A stretch of 64,000 nucleotides of DNA, from positions 124,001-188,000 of the forward strand of contig NZ_SHMP01000004.1 in assembly GCF_004217335.1 (NCBI RefSeq), given 5' to 3'. The first letter of the stretch is position 1; every line of letters starts with the position of its first letter. Below the pieces are notes generated by a model that made no database searches, was not told the origin of the DNA, and worked only from the letters and a program-made list of their open reading frames with translations. The position numbers were made by a program, and so were the translations under genes. Shown here piece by piece: positions 17,878 to 24,724 of this stretch. The DNA comes from Natrinema hispanicum. Lineage in GTDB: Archaea > Halobacteriota > Halobacteria > Halobacteriales > Natrialbaceae.

Positions 17878-18909
17878 ATGGAGATACTTGGAATGAGCCT
17901 GGCACTGATCGTACTGTTCGTCGGGTTCGGTCTGCTCATCGGGATCCTGTTCGGATTCTTCGGGATGGGCGGATCGTTCCTCGTGACGCCCGCACTGCTG
18001 GTGATGGGCTACGACGCGAACGTCGCGGTCGGGTCCGGTCTTGCGTTCGTCTTCGGGACCTCCGTGATCGCGACGCTGAAACACCGTGATCTCGGGCAGG
18101 TCGACTACAAACTCGGTATCTTGATGATCGCCGGGACGACCGCCGGCATCGAGGTCGGGAAGATCGGCCTCGAGTACCTCCAGCACATCGGGCTGGCCGG
18201 CTCCGTGGTCAGCGTCGCGTACGTGCTGTTGCTGGGTGGGATCGGTGTCTTCGTCACCTACGAAGCGATGAAAGGCAGCGGTGGCGGCATCGACCACGAC
18301 GTCGACGAGGACGCCGATCTCGAGGATGAGGAAATTCCCGAGATCGCCCAGAAGATTCAGTCCTACAACGTGCCACCGATGATCTCGATCCGCGGTGGGT
18401 TCAAAGTGTCGCTGTGGATGGTGCTGGCTGTGGCGTTCGCGACGGGGGTGCTGTCGGGCTTCCTCGGCGTCGGTGGCGGCTTCATCCGTATGCCCGCGCT
18501 GTTCTACCTGATCGGCGTGCCCGTTCCGGTCGCAGTCGGGACCGACCTGTTCGAGATCGTCTTCTCGGGCGGGATCGGGAGCTTCCTCTACGCCCAGTCC
18601 GGTGCCGTCGAACTCGGCATCGTCGTTCCCCTGCTGGCTGGCAGCGCACTCGGTGCCCGCGTCGGCGCAGCCGCGACCAACCTCGTCAACGAAGACGATA
18701 TCAAGGTCTACTTCGGGGTCATGCTGTTGCTCGGCGCGATCGCAGTCGCAGTGCGAGAGATCGGCGGCGTCCTCGAGATGCCGGTGTTCGACGTGGTGAG
18801 CCTGGTGATCATCCTCGGGGCCGCGCTGCTCGTCAGTGGTGCCGTCGTCTACAGCGGCGTCACCATGCTCCGCGAGAACGCGAGCGCGTCGCCGCCGACT
18901 GCTGACTAG
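17878..18909 (+). CDS. TauE/SafE-family sulfite/anion exporter
   Basis: A 343-residue membrane protein with two homologous halves, each carrying the family loop: FGFFGMGGSFLVTPALL in the first half and SGFLGVGGGFIRMPAL in the second. A charged cytoplasmic segment (HDVDEDADLEDEEIPE) separates them. TauE/SafE proteins export sulfite, sulfoacetate or related anions. Since the persulfide dioxygenase encoded 5 kb away makes sulfite, removal of sulfite is a plausible role. It is preceded by the coupled small membrane protein. Confidence 0.88.
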   Translation: MEILGMSLALIVLFVGFGLLIGILFGFFGMGGSFLVTPALLVMGYDANVAVGSGLAFVFGTSVIATLKHRDLGQVDYKLGILMIAGTTAGIEVGKIGLEYLQHIGLAGSVVSVAYVLLLGGIGVFVTYEAMKGSGGGIDHDVDEDADLEDEEIPEIAQKIQSYNVPPMISIRGGFKVSLWMVLAVAFATGVLSGFLGVGGGFIRMPALFYLIGVPVPVAVGTDLFEIVFSGGIGSFLYAQSGAVELGIVVPLLAGSALGARVGAAATNLVNEDDIKVYFGVMLLLGAIAVAVREIGGVLEMPVFDVVSLVIILGAALLVSGAVVYSGVTMLRENASASPPTAD

Positions 18910-18979
18910 GCGAACACAGGATTGTACGATTTCTACACAAGTCTTTTAACCGCTCGGTCTCTATATAGAAGTGATTCCA

Positions 18980-19384
18980 ATGCCGGATTCGATGTCCGAA
19001 CAACTTCAGCAAGACATGCAGTGTGAAGGGCTCCTCGAGTGCTTCCACGGCCTCAAGCAACTCGATAAGGAGTGCTTCCGGGCGCTCGTCGCTGCCGATG
19101 AGCCGATGACCGTCGATGAAATCGCCGACGCCGTCGACCGCGAGCGCTCGACCGCCTACCGGGCCGTCCAGCGGCTGCTGCAGACGGGATTCATCCAGAA
19201 AGACCAGGTCAACTACGATCAGGGCGGGTACTACCACGTGTACTTCCCGACCGATCCGTCGAAGCTCGCCGACAGCATGCAGCGGATGTTAAACGATTGG
19301 TACGCCAAGATGGGCCAGCTCATCCAGGAGTTCGAGGATAAATACGAGCAGGCACAAGCCGACGCGACCCCGATCGAAAGCTAG
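18980..19384 (+). CDS. TrmB-like winged-helix regulator
   Basis: A 134-residue protein with an HTH (MTVDEIADAVDRERSTAYRAVQRLLQTGFIQKDQ) and a C-terminal dimerisation helix (MQRMLNDWYAKMGQLIQEFEDKYEQ). The N-terminus carries a cysteine pair, MQCEGLLECFHGLKQLDKECF, which could sense redox or reactive sulfur species. TTTTAA at 18944-18949 and CTATATA at 18961-18967 lie upstream. Placed directly after the exporter, it is a good candidate regulator of the sulfur island. The GTG at 18971 is an alternative start. Confidence 0.8.
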   Translation: MPDSMSEQLQQDMQCEGLLECFHGLKQLDKECFRALVAADEPMTVDEIADAVDRERSTAYRAVQRLLQTGFIQKDQVNYDQGGYYHVYFPTDPSKLADSMQRMLNDWYAKMGQLIQEFEDKYEQAQADATPIES

Positions 19385-19739
19385 TCTTGCGGTCAGGGGT
19401 CCGATCGAGTACCGCATTCGGCGGCGACGAAGCGTCGCACCGAGACTCGTATCCGGGTTCGATACTGCGGTGCTGGCGTGGGGCCACTTGCAGGTCTTTC
19501 TCGAACCGTCTTCTCGTCTTTTCTATCTGTTTCGACCACTAGCGGAAAATATATCCTCGAGCTGTGACGGCCTGTTTCCGCTGAACCGCGCGTAACTGCG
19601 TTTGATCGGCTGTGAGCGGCTATTTCGGTGTGCCTTCGCCGACTCGGAACGCCGTAGATCTCGCCGACTCGGTTAGGGGGATACGGGTGCCGCGTGTATC
19701 GAGTTGCAAGGCGACTGCATCGTCTTCGCCATCCTCGCT
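19385..19739. other. Gene-free stretch
   Basis: No convincing gene on either strand. An AT-rich segment (GAAAATATATCC around 19543-19554) could hold a promoter for the second TauE gene, but it lies nearly 190 bp before that start. Confidence 0.5.
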
Positions 19740-20663
19740 ATGAGCACACCAGAACCTACCAGCGACGTCGAACAGTTCCTCACGAACGTCTCCGAGTTTC
19801 GGTATCGCGAGGTGATGATGGTCGCCGCGACGCTCGCCGTCATCGTCGCGTCGATCGTCTTCTTCCCGGGCCTCGAGCACATTGGAAAAGGCGTTCAGTC
19901 CGATCTCTCGGTCGAATTGCTTGCCCTGTTCGTCGCGGTTGCGATCGTTGCCGGCGTCGTCAAGGGCATGATCGGCTTTGGCTACTCGCTGATCACGACG
20001 CCGATCTTCGCATCGGTGATCGACCCGACGTTCGCCGTCGTCGTCCTCGCGATTCCGCCGTGGATGCTCAACATGTTCCAGATCGGTGAAACCGATACGG
20101 GACGAGCGTTCGTCCGCGAGGAGTGGCCGCTACTGACGCTTGCCGTCGTCGGGAGCGTCATCGGGGTCGCAGCGCTTGCAGCGTTCAGCGCCGGGCCGAT
20201 CGTTCCCTTCGTCATCGGCCTCGTCATCCTCGGCTACGTCGTCTTCCAGGTCGTCCAGAACTTCGTCACCGTCGAGGAGGCCCACCACCCGATCGCGCTC
20301 GGCAGTGCTGGTTTCCTCGAGGGCTTTCTGCTTGCGATCGCGAATCTCGGCCCGCTGCTGCCGGCGTACTTCCATACCTTCGAGCGAGACACCGAACGAT
20401 ATATCGGCGGCCTCTCGATGGTGCTTGGAACGATATTCACCGTCCGGATCGTCCAGATGGCCCTGTTTACCGACCTCCTGACGACCTATCGCCTCTGGCT
20501 CGGCTCGGTGATCGCGGTCGTCACCATCGTTGGCCTGCTGGCTGGGACGTATCTCCGACGGCTCGAGATCGACGAGCAGCGGTTCAACTGGTTCGTCGTC
20601 GGGCTCCTGTTCGTCATCGCGCTCAATATCTTCCGAAACACCGTGCCGGCGCTGTTCTTCTAG
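19740..20663 (+). CDS. Second TauE/SafE-family membrane transporter
   Basis: A 307-residue multi-pass protein. After a hydrophilic N-terminus and a first helix it shows the TauE loop VVKGMIGFGYSLITTPIFASV, and the second half has GFLEGFLLAIANLGPLLPAYFH in place of the usual glycine-rich loop. The start MSTPEPTSDV was chosen because the upstream extension (to 19704) is not hydrophilic leader-like. It is a distant paralogue of the exporter at 17878. The substrate is unknown; its location beside the sulfur island and the redox module is compatible with sulfite or another small anion. Confidence 0.8.
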   Translation: MSTPEPTSDVEQFLTNVSEFRYREVMMVAATLAVIVASIVFFPGLEHIGKGVQSDLSVELLALFVAVAIVAGVVKGMIGFGYSLITTPIFASVIDPTFAVVVLAIPPWMLNMFQIGETDTGRAFVREEWPLLTLAVVGSVIGVAALAAFSAGPIVPFVIGLVILGYVVFQVVQNFVTVEEAHHPIALGSAGFLEGFLLAIANLGPLLPAYFHTFERDTERYIGGLSMVLGTIFTVRIVQMALFTDLLTTYRLWLGSVIAVVTIVGLLAGTYLRRLEIDEQRFNWFVVGLLFVIALNIFRNTVPALFF

Positions 20664-20674
20664 TCTCGATCCCC

Positions 20675-20938
20675 CTACTTCGTCAGCGACGCGAGAATGA
20701 GCAACATTCCGCTCGAGACGATGGCCGCCTGTACGAGGGCGGCAGACACGATCGTCGTCCGAAACACGAGGTAGATCAGCCCCTCACAGATCGCCCCGGC
20801 ACCGATAAATACGAAGCCTGCGGAGACGTATAGCATCGGCGTTTGGCCGTTTCGCCGGTAGCCGTGATACGCCAGATACGCGACGACGAGGCTCAACACG
20901 AGCGTGATCAGTTTGGCGACGACGAACGAGGCTTCCAT
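20675..20938 (-). CDS. Small three-helix membrane protein (DUF7521-like)
   Basis: An 87-residue protein with three hydrophobic helices and an internal YHGYRRNGQTPMLYVSAGFVFIGAGAI segment. This layout matches a haloarchaeal family (DUF7521, from memory) that usually follows a winged-helix regulator. Its start overlaps the stop codon of that regulator by one base, so translation is coupled. It may act as a membrane anchor or sensor for the regulator. Confidence 0.75.
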   Translation of the reverse strand: MEASFVVAKLITLVLSLVVAYLAYHGYRRNGQTPMLYVSAGFVFIGAGAICEGLIYLVFRTTIVSAALVQAAIVSSGMLLILASLTK

Positions 20939-21297
20939 CAGTCGTCACCCCGAAGATCGTCCCAGAGCGACGTAAAATTGTCAGCGAGGTCGTCGCGCGT
21001 CTCGAGCGTCAGCGACAGTTCGCCATCGGTGAGATCGACGTGAAGCCCCTCGAGTGCCGTTTCGAACTCGCTTCGGTGGGCTCCATTCGAGTCGACTGTG
21101 TTTCGTTCTTCGAGGAGCTCGAGGTCTTGAAGCGTCGAGACGCGTCGATAGACCGTCGTAAGAGAAGCATCACACTCCTCGCTCAGAGCCTTCGCAGTCA
21201 TGGGACCCTGGTCGGCCGCGACGAGTATCTTCCGCGCGTATTCGTCCGCGAGGATCCGGAATATCTCCGACGAGTTCGGGGAGCCGCCGTGCTGCAC
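20938..21297 (-). CDS. Winged-helix transcription regulator of the redox module
   Basis: A 119-residue protein with an ArsR-like HTH: ILADEYARKILVAADQGPMTAKALSEECDASLTTVYRRVSTLQD, then a wing and an acidic C-terminus. I chose the GTG at 21297 (MQHGGSPNSSEIF), because a CTATTTGG TATA-like box lies 24-31 nt upstream and a palindromic operator lies just beyond it. The longer frame from a TTG at 21351 would run through that operator. It probably controls its own promoter and the neighbouring units that carry the same palindrome. Confidence 0.78.
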   Translation of the reverse strand: MQHGGSPNSSEIFRILADEYARKILVAADQGPMTAKALSEECDASLTTVYRRVSTLQDLELLEERNTVDSNGAHRSEFETALEGLHVDLTDGELSLTLETRDDLADNFTSLWDDLRGDD

Positions 21298-21333
21298 ACG
21301 ATATACCCCGACGTTCTGTGCCAAATAGGCCAC

Positions 21334-21354
21334 GATTTGCTGGTTCAGCAAATC
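21334..21354. promoter_or_regulatory. Palindromic operator 1 (regulator promoter)
   Basis: GATTTGCTG-GTT-CAGCAAATC: perfect 9-bp arms, 37 nt upstream of the regulator start and directly before its TATA-like box. Identical arms recur at 22752 and 23101. Confidence 0.75.
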
Positions 21355-21372
21355 GCCACGGCTGTCTTGGGA

Positions 21373-21476
21373 CTGCCGGACACAACGACGTCAAGCCGGT
21401 CACGAATTCGCGACCGTCCTCACGGTGTGGCCGCACGTCTGCGACCGGCGTCGCCGTGACTGCTGTCCAGTAGTAT
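21373..21476 (-). repeat. MITE-like palindromic repeat, family 2, copy 1
   Basis: About 104 bp that aligns over its full length, in inverse orientation, with 56063-56168. Ends are near-inverted: TACT(G/A)C(C/T)GGAC. Shared blocks include CTGCCGGAC, AACGACG, CCGGTC, GGCCGCA and GACTGCTGTCCAGTAGTAT. Confidence 0.7.
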
Positions 21477-21591
21477 GAAACCACTCGAGTTGAACACGGT
21501 TCTCGGCCACGCCTCTCGCGGTGACCTCTCCCGCAAGACAAAAGAGGAGTTTCGCGAGACCGAGGCTGGCGACTGGACGGAATCCGAGTGA
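21475..21591 (+). CDS. Possible 38-residue protein
   Basis: ATG at the very end of the MITE-like repeat opens a frame starting MKPLELNTVLGHASRGDL and ending with the acidic tail ETEAGDWTESE. Codon third positions are GC-rich as in real genes here. It is too short to classify. It could be a genuine small protein or the tail of a lost gene. Confidence 0.35.
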   Translation: MKPLELNTVLGHASRGDLSRKTKEEFRETEAGDWTESE

Positions 21592-21611
21592 GACGGACTC
21601 CGGTGAGTCAG

Positions 21612-21673
21612 TTCCGGCGCACCCGCGACTCGTCCCGTGGGTGCGCCGGAAATCGGGACAGTAGCCCGTCTGA
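21612..21673 (+). repeat. Dispersed hairpin repeat, copy C
   Basis: A perfect 13-bp inverted repeat (TTCCGGCGCACCC at 21612-21624 and its complement at 21639-21651, 14-nt loop) followed by the conserved tail ACAGTAGCCCGTCTGA. Confidence 0.85.
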
Positions 21674-21682
21674 ACGCCTCGA

Positions 21683-22165
21683 TCACGTGGCGCAGGTCGG
21701 ACACGTGCGTTTGTAGCGGGTGTAGATCAGTCCCGCCAGCAGCGCCACGGAGATGACGCCGAGCAACGGCCGAAGCGGATCGAAATAGGTCATGAGTGTG
21801 GACGAACTGAACAGCGCGAGCAAGAAGACGTTACAGATCGGACAGCCGACGGCCAGAAAGCCACCGACCAGCCCGCCCATCGCCCACCGATCCTCGCTGC
21901 TCGTGTCCCCGTCTTCGCCCTCGAGTCCGGCCTGGGGAACGTCGGTCGCCACCCGCTGTGCGGTGTAGACACCCGCCAGTAGCGCGGTCAGCGTCAGGAA
22001 CAGGTAATCGACCGGCGTCCGCGGGACCATCCGGACGTACAGCGGGTTCGGGATGAGGCCGGTGACGAGTCCGAACAGCGCGAAGACGCCGATCCCGGCT
22101 GCGATTCCCCAGCCGATCGCTCGCCGATCCGAGCGGATCGAGCGGCCGAATCGGCGTCCCGTCAT
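21683..22165 (-). CDS. Membrane protein with GCPICN motif (redox module)
   Basis: A 160-residue protein with about four transmembrane helices. The conserved part is GGLVGGFLAVGCPICNVFLLALF, a membrane-embedded C-x2-C, and the C-terminus carries a second pair in RYKRTCPTCAT. Related uncharacterised bacterial and archaeal proteins share the GCPxCN segment. Its start overlaps the stop of the upstream gene by four bases (ATGA), so the two are one operon. I infer electron or disulfide transfer across the membrane together with the DsbA-like protein encoded nearby. The start at 22165 is favoured over a longer arginine-rich extension. Confidence 0.78.
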   Translation of the reverse strand: MTGRRFGRSIRSDRRAIGWGIAAGIGVFALFGLVTGLIPNPLYVRMVPRTPVDYLFLTLTALLAGVYTAQRVATDVPQAGLEGEDGDTSSEDRWAMGGLVGGFLAVGCPICNVFLLALFSSSTLMTYFDPLRPLLGVISVALLAGLIYTRYKRTCPTCAT

Positions 22166-22710
22166 TGCGTCGCCTCCGTCGTGAACGCACAGCGTTTGGG
22201 ATGGCCCGCCCGGCCCAGGAAGAACAGCAACAGCGCGAGCCCGCCGACGCGGAGCAATGCGCCGTCGTACGGGAGCGCTGCCAATCCGCCGGCGAACCCG
22301 AGAAAGCCGAGCAGGCCAGCGCCGCAACTCGCACAGCCCGACGCGAGGAGTCCCGGCAACACGCCGGTGAGGTCGGTGAGACTCGAGAGGCCGACGAGCC
22401 GCAGTTGCGCGACGGCGTTGACGATTGCGACGCCCGAGAGCAGGGCATAGAGGACGATGACCCCGAGCCCGGTCCAGCCGTCGGTCCGGTACACCGTCTC
22501 CGTAAGCGAGACGACGACGTACTCGAACCAGTGGAGGCCGTCACCGAGCATCTGGAGCGAGAACTCGGGCATCGTACTCAGGATCAGTAGCACGTAAGTT
22601 GCGAGTGTCACGAACACCAGCCCGATCGTCCCCCGCCACGTCTCGAATGGGTACGAGACCGCTTCGGAGAGGTTCGTCAGGTATCCCCTGATCGAGTCGC
22701 GCGTGAACAT
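22162..22710 (-). CDS. Membrane protein with GCASCG motif (redox module)
   Basis: A 182-residue protein with five or so hydrophobic helices. A conserved loop LLASGCASCGAGLLGFLG contains a C-x2-C, and a further cysteine occurs near the end in PKRCAFT. I do not know a characterised homologue, but proteins with a CASCG loop followed by GxAALPYDG are widespread and unassigned. It is first in the operon with the GCPICN protein. Its start is preceded by a TATA-like CATTTCAA on the minus strand and by operator 2. Confidence 0.78.
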   Translation of the reverse strand: MFTRDSIRGYLTNLSEAVSYPFETWRGTIGLVFVTLATYVLLILSTMPEFSLQMLGDGLHWFEYVVVSLTETVYRTDGWTGLGVIVLYALLSGVAIVNAVAQLRLVGLSSLTDLTGVLPGLLASGCASCGAGLLGFLGFAGGLAALPYDGALLRVGGLALLLFFLGRAGHPKRCAFTTEATQ

Positions 22711-22751
22711 CTAAATAAACCGATGCAGGGGTGATTGAAATGTCCCACTCC

Positions 22752-22772
22752 GATTTGCTGACTCAGCAAATT
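22752..22772. promoter_or_regulatory. Palindromic operator 2 (membrane redox operon)
   Basis: GATTTGCTG-ACT-CAGCAAATT: same arms as operators 1 and 3 with one change in the last base. It lies 42 nt upstream of the start at 22710, just before the TATA-like element, which is the same geometry as at operator 1. Confidence 0.75.
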
Positions 22773-22797
22773 CTGTCCTCGTTCCGCCACACAATAC

Positions 22798-23068
22798 GGA
22801 CGGGACTGACGAGACACTGTCGGTAATGGAGTTCGAACGCGATTCGGACGACGGCACGTCTCGCCGACGGCTACCGGCCCCACGAGCTGGCTCGCCATCG
22901 AGACTTCGGATGGACTGTCGCTACCAGTACAATCCGATGAAGAGCCGGACCTTTCGAACGTCACCGGGATCAACATCGTCGCGGACGGGCTCGATGGTGG
23001 GCCGAGCAAACTGCTGGTCGACGGCCTCCGGCGGACCGAATCGGCCACCATCTCCCGGCCGTCGTAGC
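22798..23068 (+). pseudogene. Frameshifted coding remnant between operators
   Basis: One frame reads NTDGTDETLSVMEFERDSDDGTS and then stops making sense. The shifted frame continues with SPTATGPTSWLAIETSDG and runs to a stop at about 23066-23068 with ...LLVDGLRRTESATISRPS. Both pieces are acidic and haloarchaeal in composition, so a one-base frameshift in an old gene is likely. The family is not recognised. Confidence 0.4.
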
Positions 23069-23100
23069 CACGGCTCCGATCGTAGCCGCGGACGACGCCT

Positions 23101-23121
23101 GATTTGCTGGCTCAGCAAATC
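23101..23121. promoter_or_regulatory. Palindromic operator 3 (DsbA-like gene)
   Basis: GATTTGCTG-GCT-CAGCAAATC with perfect 9-bp arms, 49 nt before the ATG at 23170, with a CCATTACGG TATA-like segment between. It has the same orientation and spacing logic as operators 1 and 2. Confidence 0.75.
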
Positions 23122-23169
23122 GCCGGTTCCATTACGGTTCGACGATGAGAATCGACGCGAGTACAAACC

Positions 23170-23895
23170 ATGTCGCTCGATCAGCCGTCCCGTCGCGCTC
23201 TCGTGACCGGTCTCGTTGGCGTCCTCGGTGGCGGCGCTTACTTTCTCACTCGGTCCGGTGACACCGCGACGCAAGAGCAGGTCTCGTCGTTTCACTCGAG
23301 CGACGAGACGTCGGCGCTCGGCGTCGACCTCGCTGGCAAGCCGATCATGGGCTCGCCCGAGGCCCCCATCCAGATGTACTACTGGACGGACTTCCAGTGT
23401 CCGTTCTGCGGGAAGTTCGAACGAGAGACGCTTCCCGACCTCGTTCGCGAGTACGTCGATCCCGGCACGGTTCGCATCGTGTTCATCTCGCTGCCGTACT
23501 TCGGCGACGACTCGATGACCGCCGCGGTCGCCGGCAAGTGCGTGTGGGACCAGGTCCGCGACGCCGAGCCGTCGGCGTACTGGAACTGGCACACGGCGGT
23601 CTTCGAGGAACAAGGCGAGAAGAACTCGGGATGGGCCGCGACCGAGAACCTCCTCGAGTACACGCGCTCGGTCGATGGTGTCGACGCCGACGCGCTCGAG
23701 ACGTGTCTCGACGAGCGGCGATCGACGTTCGAAACGCAGGTCGATGCCGACGCCGAGCACGCGCGCTCGCTCGGGGTTTCGGCGACGCCAACGTTCGCCA
23801 TCGTCGATCGCGACGCCGACTCGCTCGAAACCCTCGTCGGTGCCCAACCGAAAGCCCGGTTCGACGAGGCGATCGAGCGGATCCAAAGCGAGTGA
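23170..23895 (+). CDS. DsbA-family thiol-disulfide oxidoreductase
   Basis: A 241-residue protein with an N-terminal signal (SRRALVTGLVGVLGGGAYFL, possible Tat motif) and a thioredoxin fold of the DsbA/BdbD type: active site DFQCPFCGKFE, inserted helical domain, and the cis-proline segment SATPTFAIVD. The protein should act outside the membrane, oxidising or isomerising exported thiols. It is controlled by operator 3, so it probably belongs to the same regulon as the two Cys-containing membrane proteins transcribed from the opposite strand. Confidence 0.88.
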   Translation: MSLDQPSRRALVTGLVGVLGGGAYFLTRSGDTATQEQVSSFHSSDETSALGVDLAGKPIMGSPEAPIQMYYWTDFQCPFCGKFERETLPDLVREYVDPGTVRIVFISLPYFGDDSMTAAVAGKCVWDQVRDAEPSAYWNWHTAVFEEQGEKNSGWAATENLLEYTRSVDGVDADALETCLDERRSTFETQVDADAEHARSLGVSATPTFAIVDRDADSLETLVGAQPKARFDEAIERIQSE

Positions 23896-23910
23896 GCCGT
23901 GTCTCCCCGC

Positions 23911-24588
23911 TCACCGCCTGTTAGCGTCCGACGCCAGTCGCGCTCGAGCGTCGCCGGTGTGTTCGTCAGCAAACCACCTGATAACGCTCCCCTCCGCACG
24001 GTGGAGGAGTTCGCTACACGCCGCTTTCGAGATGTCGAGATCGTTCGCGACGTCGGTAAGCGTCGCTTCACGCGGCGTCGCGTAGTAGCCGCGCTCGAGC
24101 GCCGCCAGTAGGACTTCGCGTTGTCGGTCGGTCAAGACGTCGTCGGCGCGGGTGTGGCCGATCTCGTGAACGTACTCGAGGGTGTACTCGATGCCGAGCT
24201 CGTCGAGCAATTGACCGAACTCGGAAAACCGGGACGACGCTGCGGTTACCGTCCACGTTGCCTCGCCGTTTCGGACGGTAAACGGCATCTCGATGGGGAT
24301 GCCGGACTTCAAGACCGGCTGGAGGATCGAAGGACTAGTCGTTTCGACGTGGAGCAACGCGTCCGACTCACCTTTCCAGAGGAGATCGAAGTCGACGATA
24401 TCCGCCCGATCGGCCATGTCCGTGATCACCGGGAGCGGATCCGCCGTCTGTAACTCGATGAGCGCGATTCCCGTCCGTTCACCGGCTAGTGCCGAGACGA
24501 CCTCGAACGTCGTCTCCGGATGGGACTGGGACACGTCGTTGATCCATGTCGCGTCGGGGATCGAGATGGCGAACTTTGCTCGAGGCAC
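23911..24588 (-). CDS. Bat-like HTH-10 transcription regulator
   Basis: A 225-residue protein with an N-terminal sensor-like domain and a C-terminal HTH-10 domain of the bacterio-opsin-activator type: LTDRQREVLLAALERGYYATPREATLTDVANDL followed by ISKAACSELLHRAEGSVIRWF. The family is a common haloarchaeal activator with unknown ligand. It is divergent from the membrane protein at 24725, which is its most likely target. Confidence 0.88.
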   Translation of the reverse strand: MPRAKFAISIPDATWINDVSQSHPETTFEVVSALAGERTGIALIELQTADPLPVITDMADRADIVDFDLLWKGESDALLHVETTSPSILQPVLKSGIPIEMPFTVRNGEATWTVTAASSRFSEFGQLLDELGIEYTLEYVHEIGHTRADDVLTDRQREVLLAALERGYYATPREATLTDVANDLDISKAACSELLHRAEGSVIRWFADEHTGDARARLASDANRR

Positions 24589-24724
24589 GTGCGTGAATCC
24601 GTGGGACAGTACCGTTCCATTGACCCCTAATATGTTCGGTCTTGCCAGATTCGTTCGGGTACTCTTCGTGTGTTCGGCTCAACAGATTCCTGTATCGCGT
24701 AGCTACGATCACGGAGAGAAACAG

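Noticed and set aside
20938..21351. Longer version of the HTH regulator starting at TTG 21351
   Set aside because: It would be translated through the palindromic operator and TATA-like box; the GTG at 21297 fits the promoter better.
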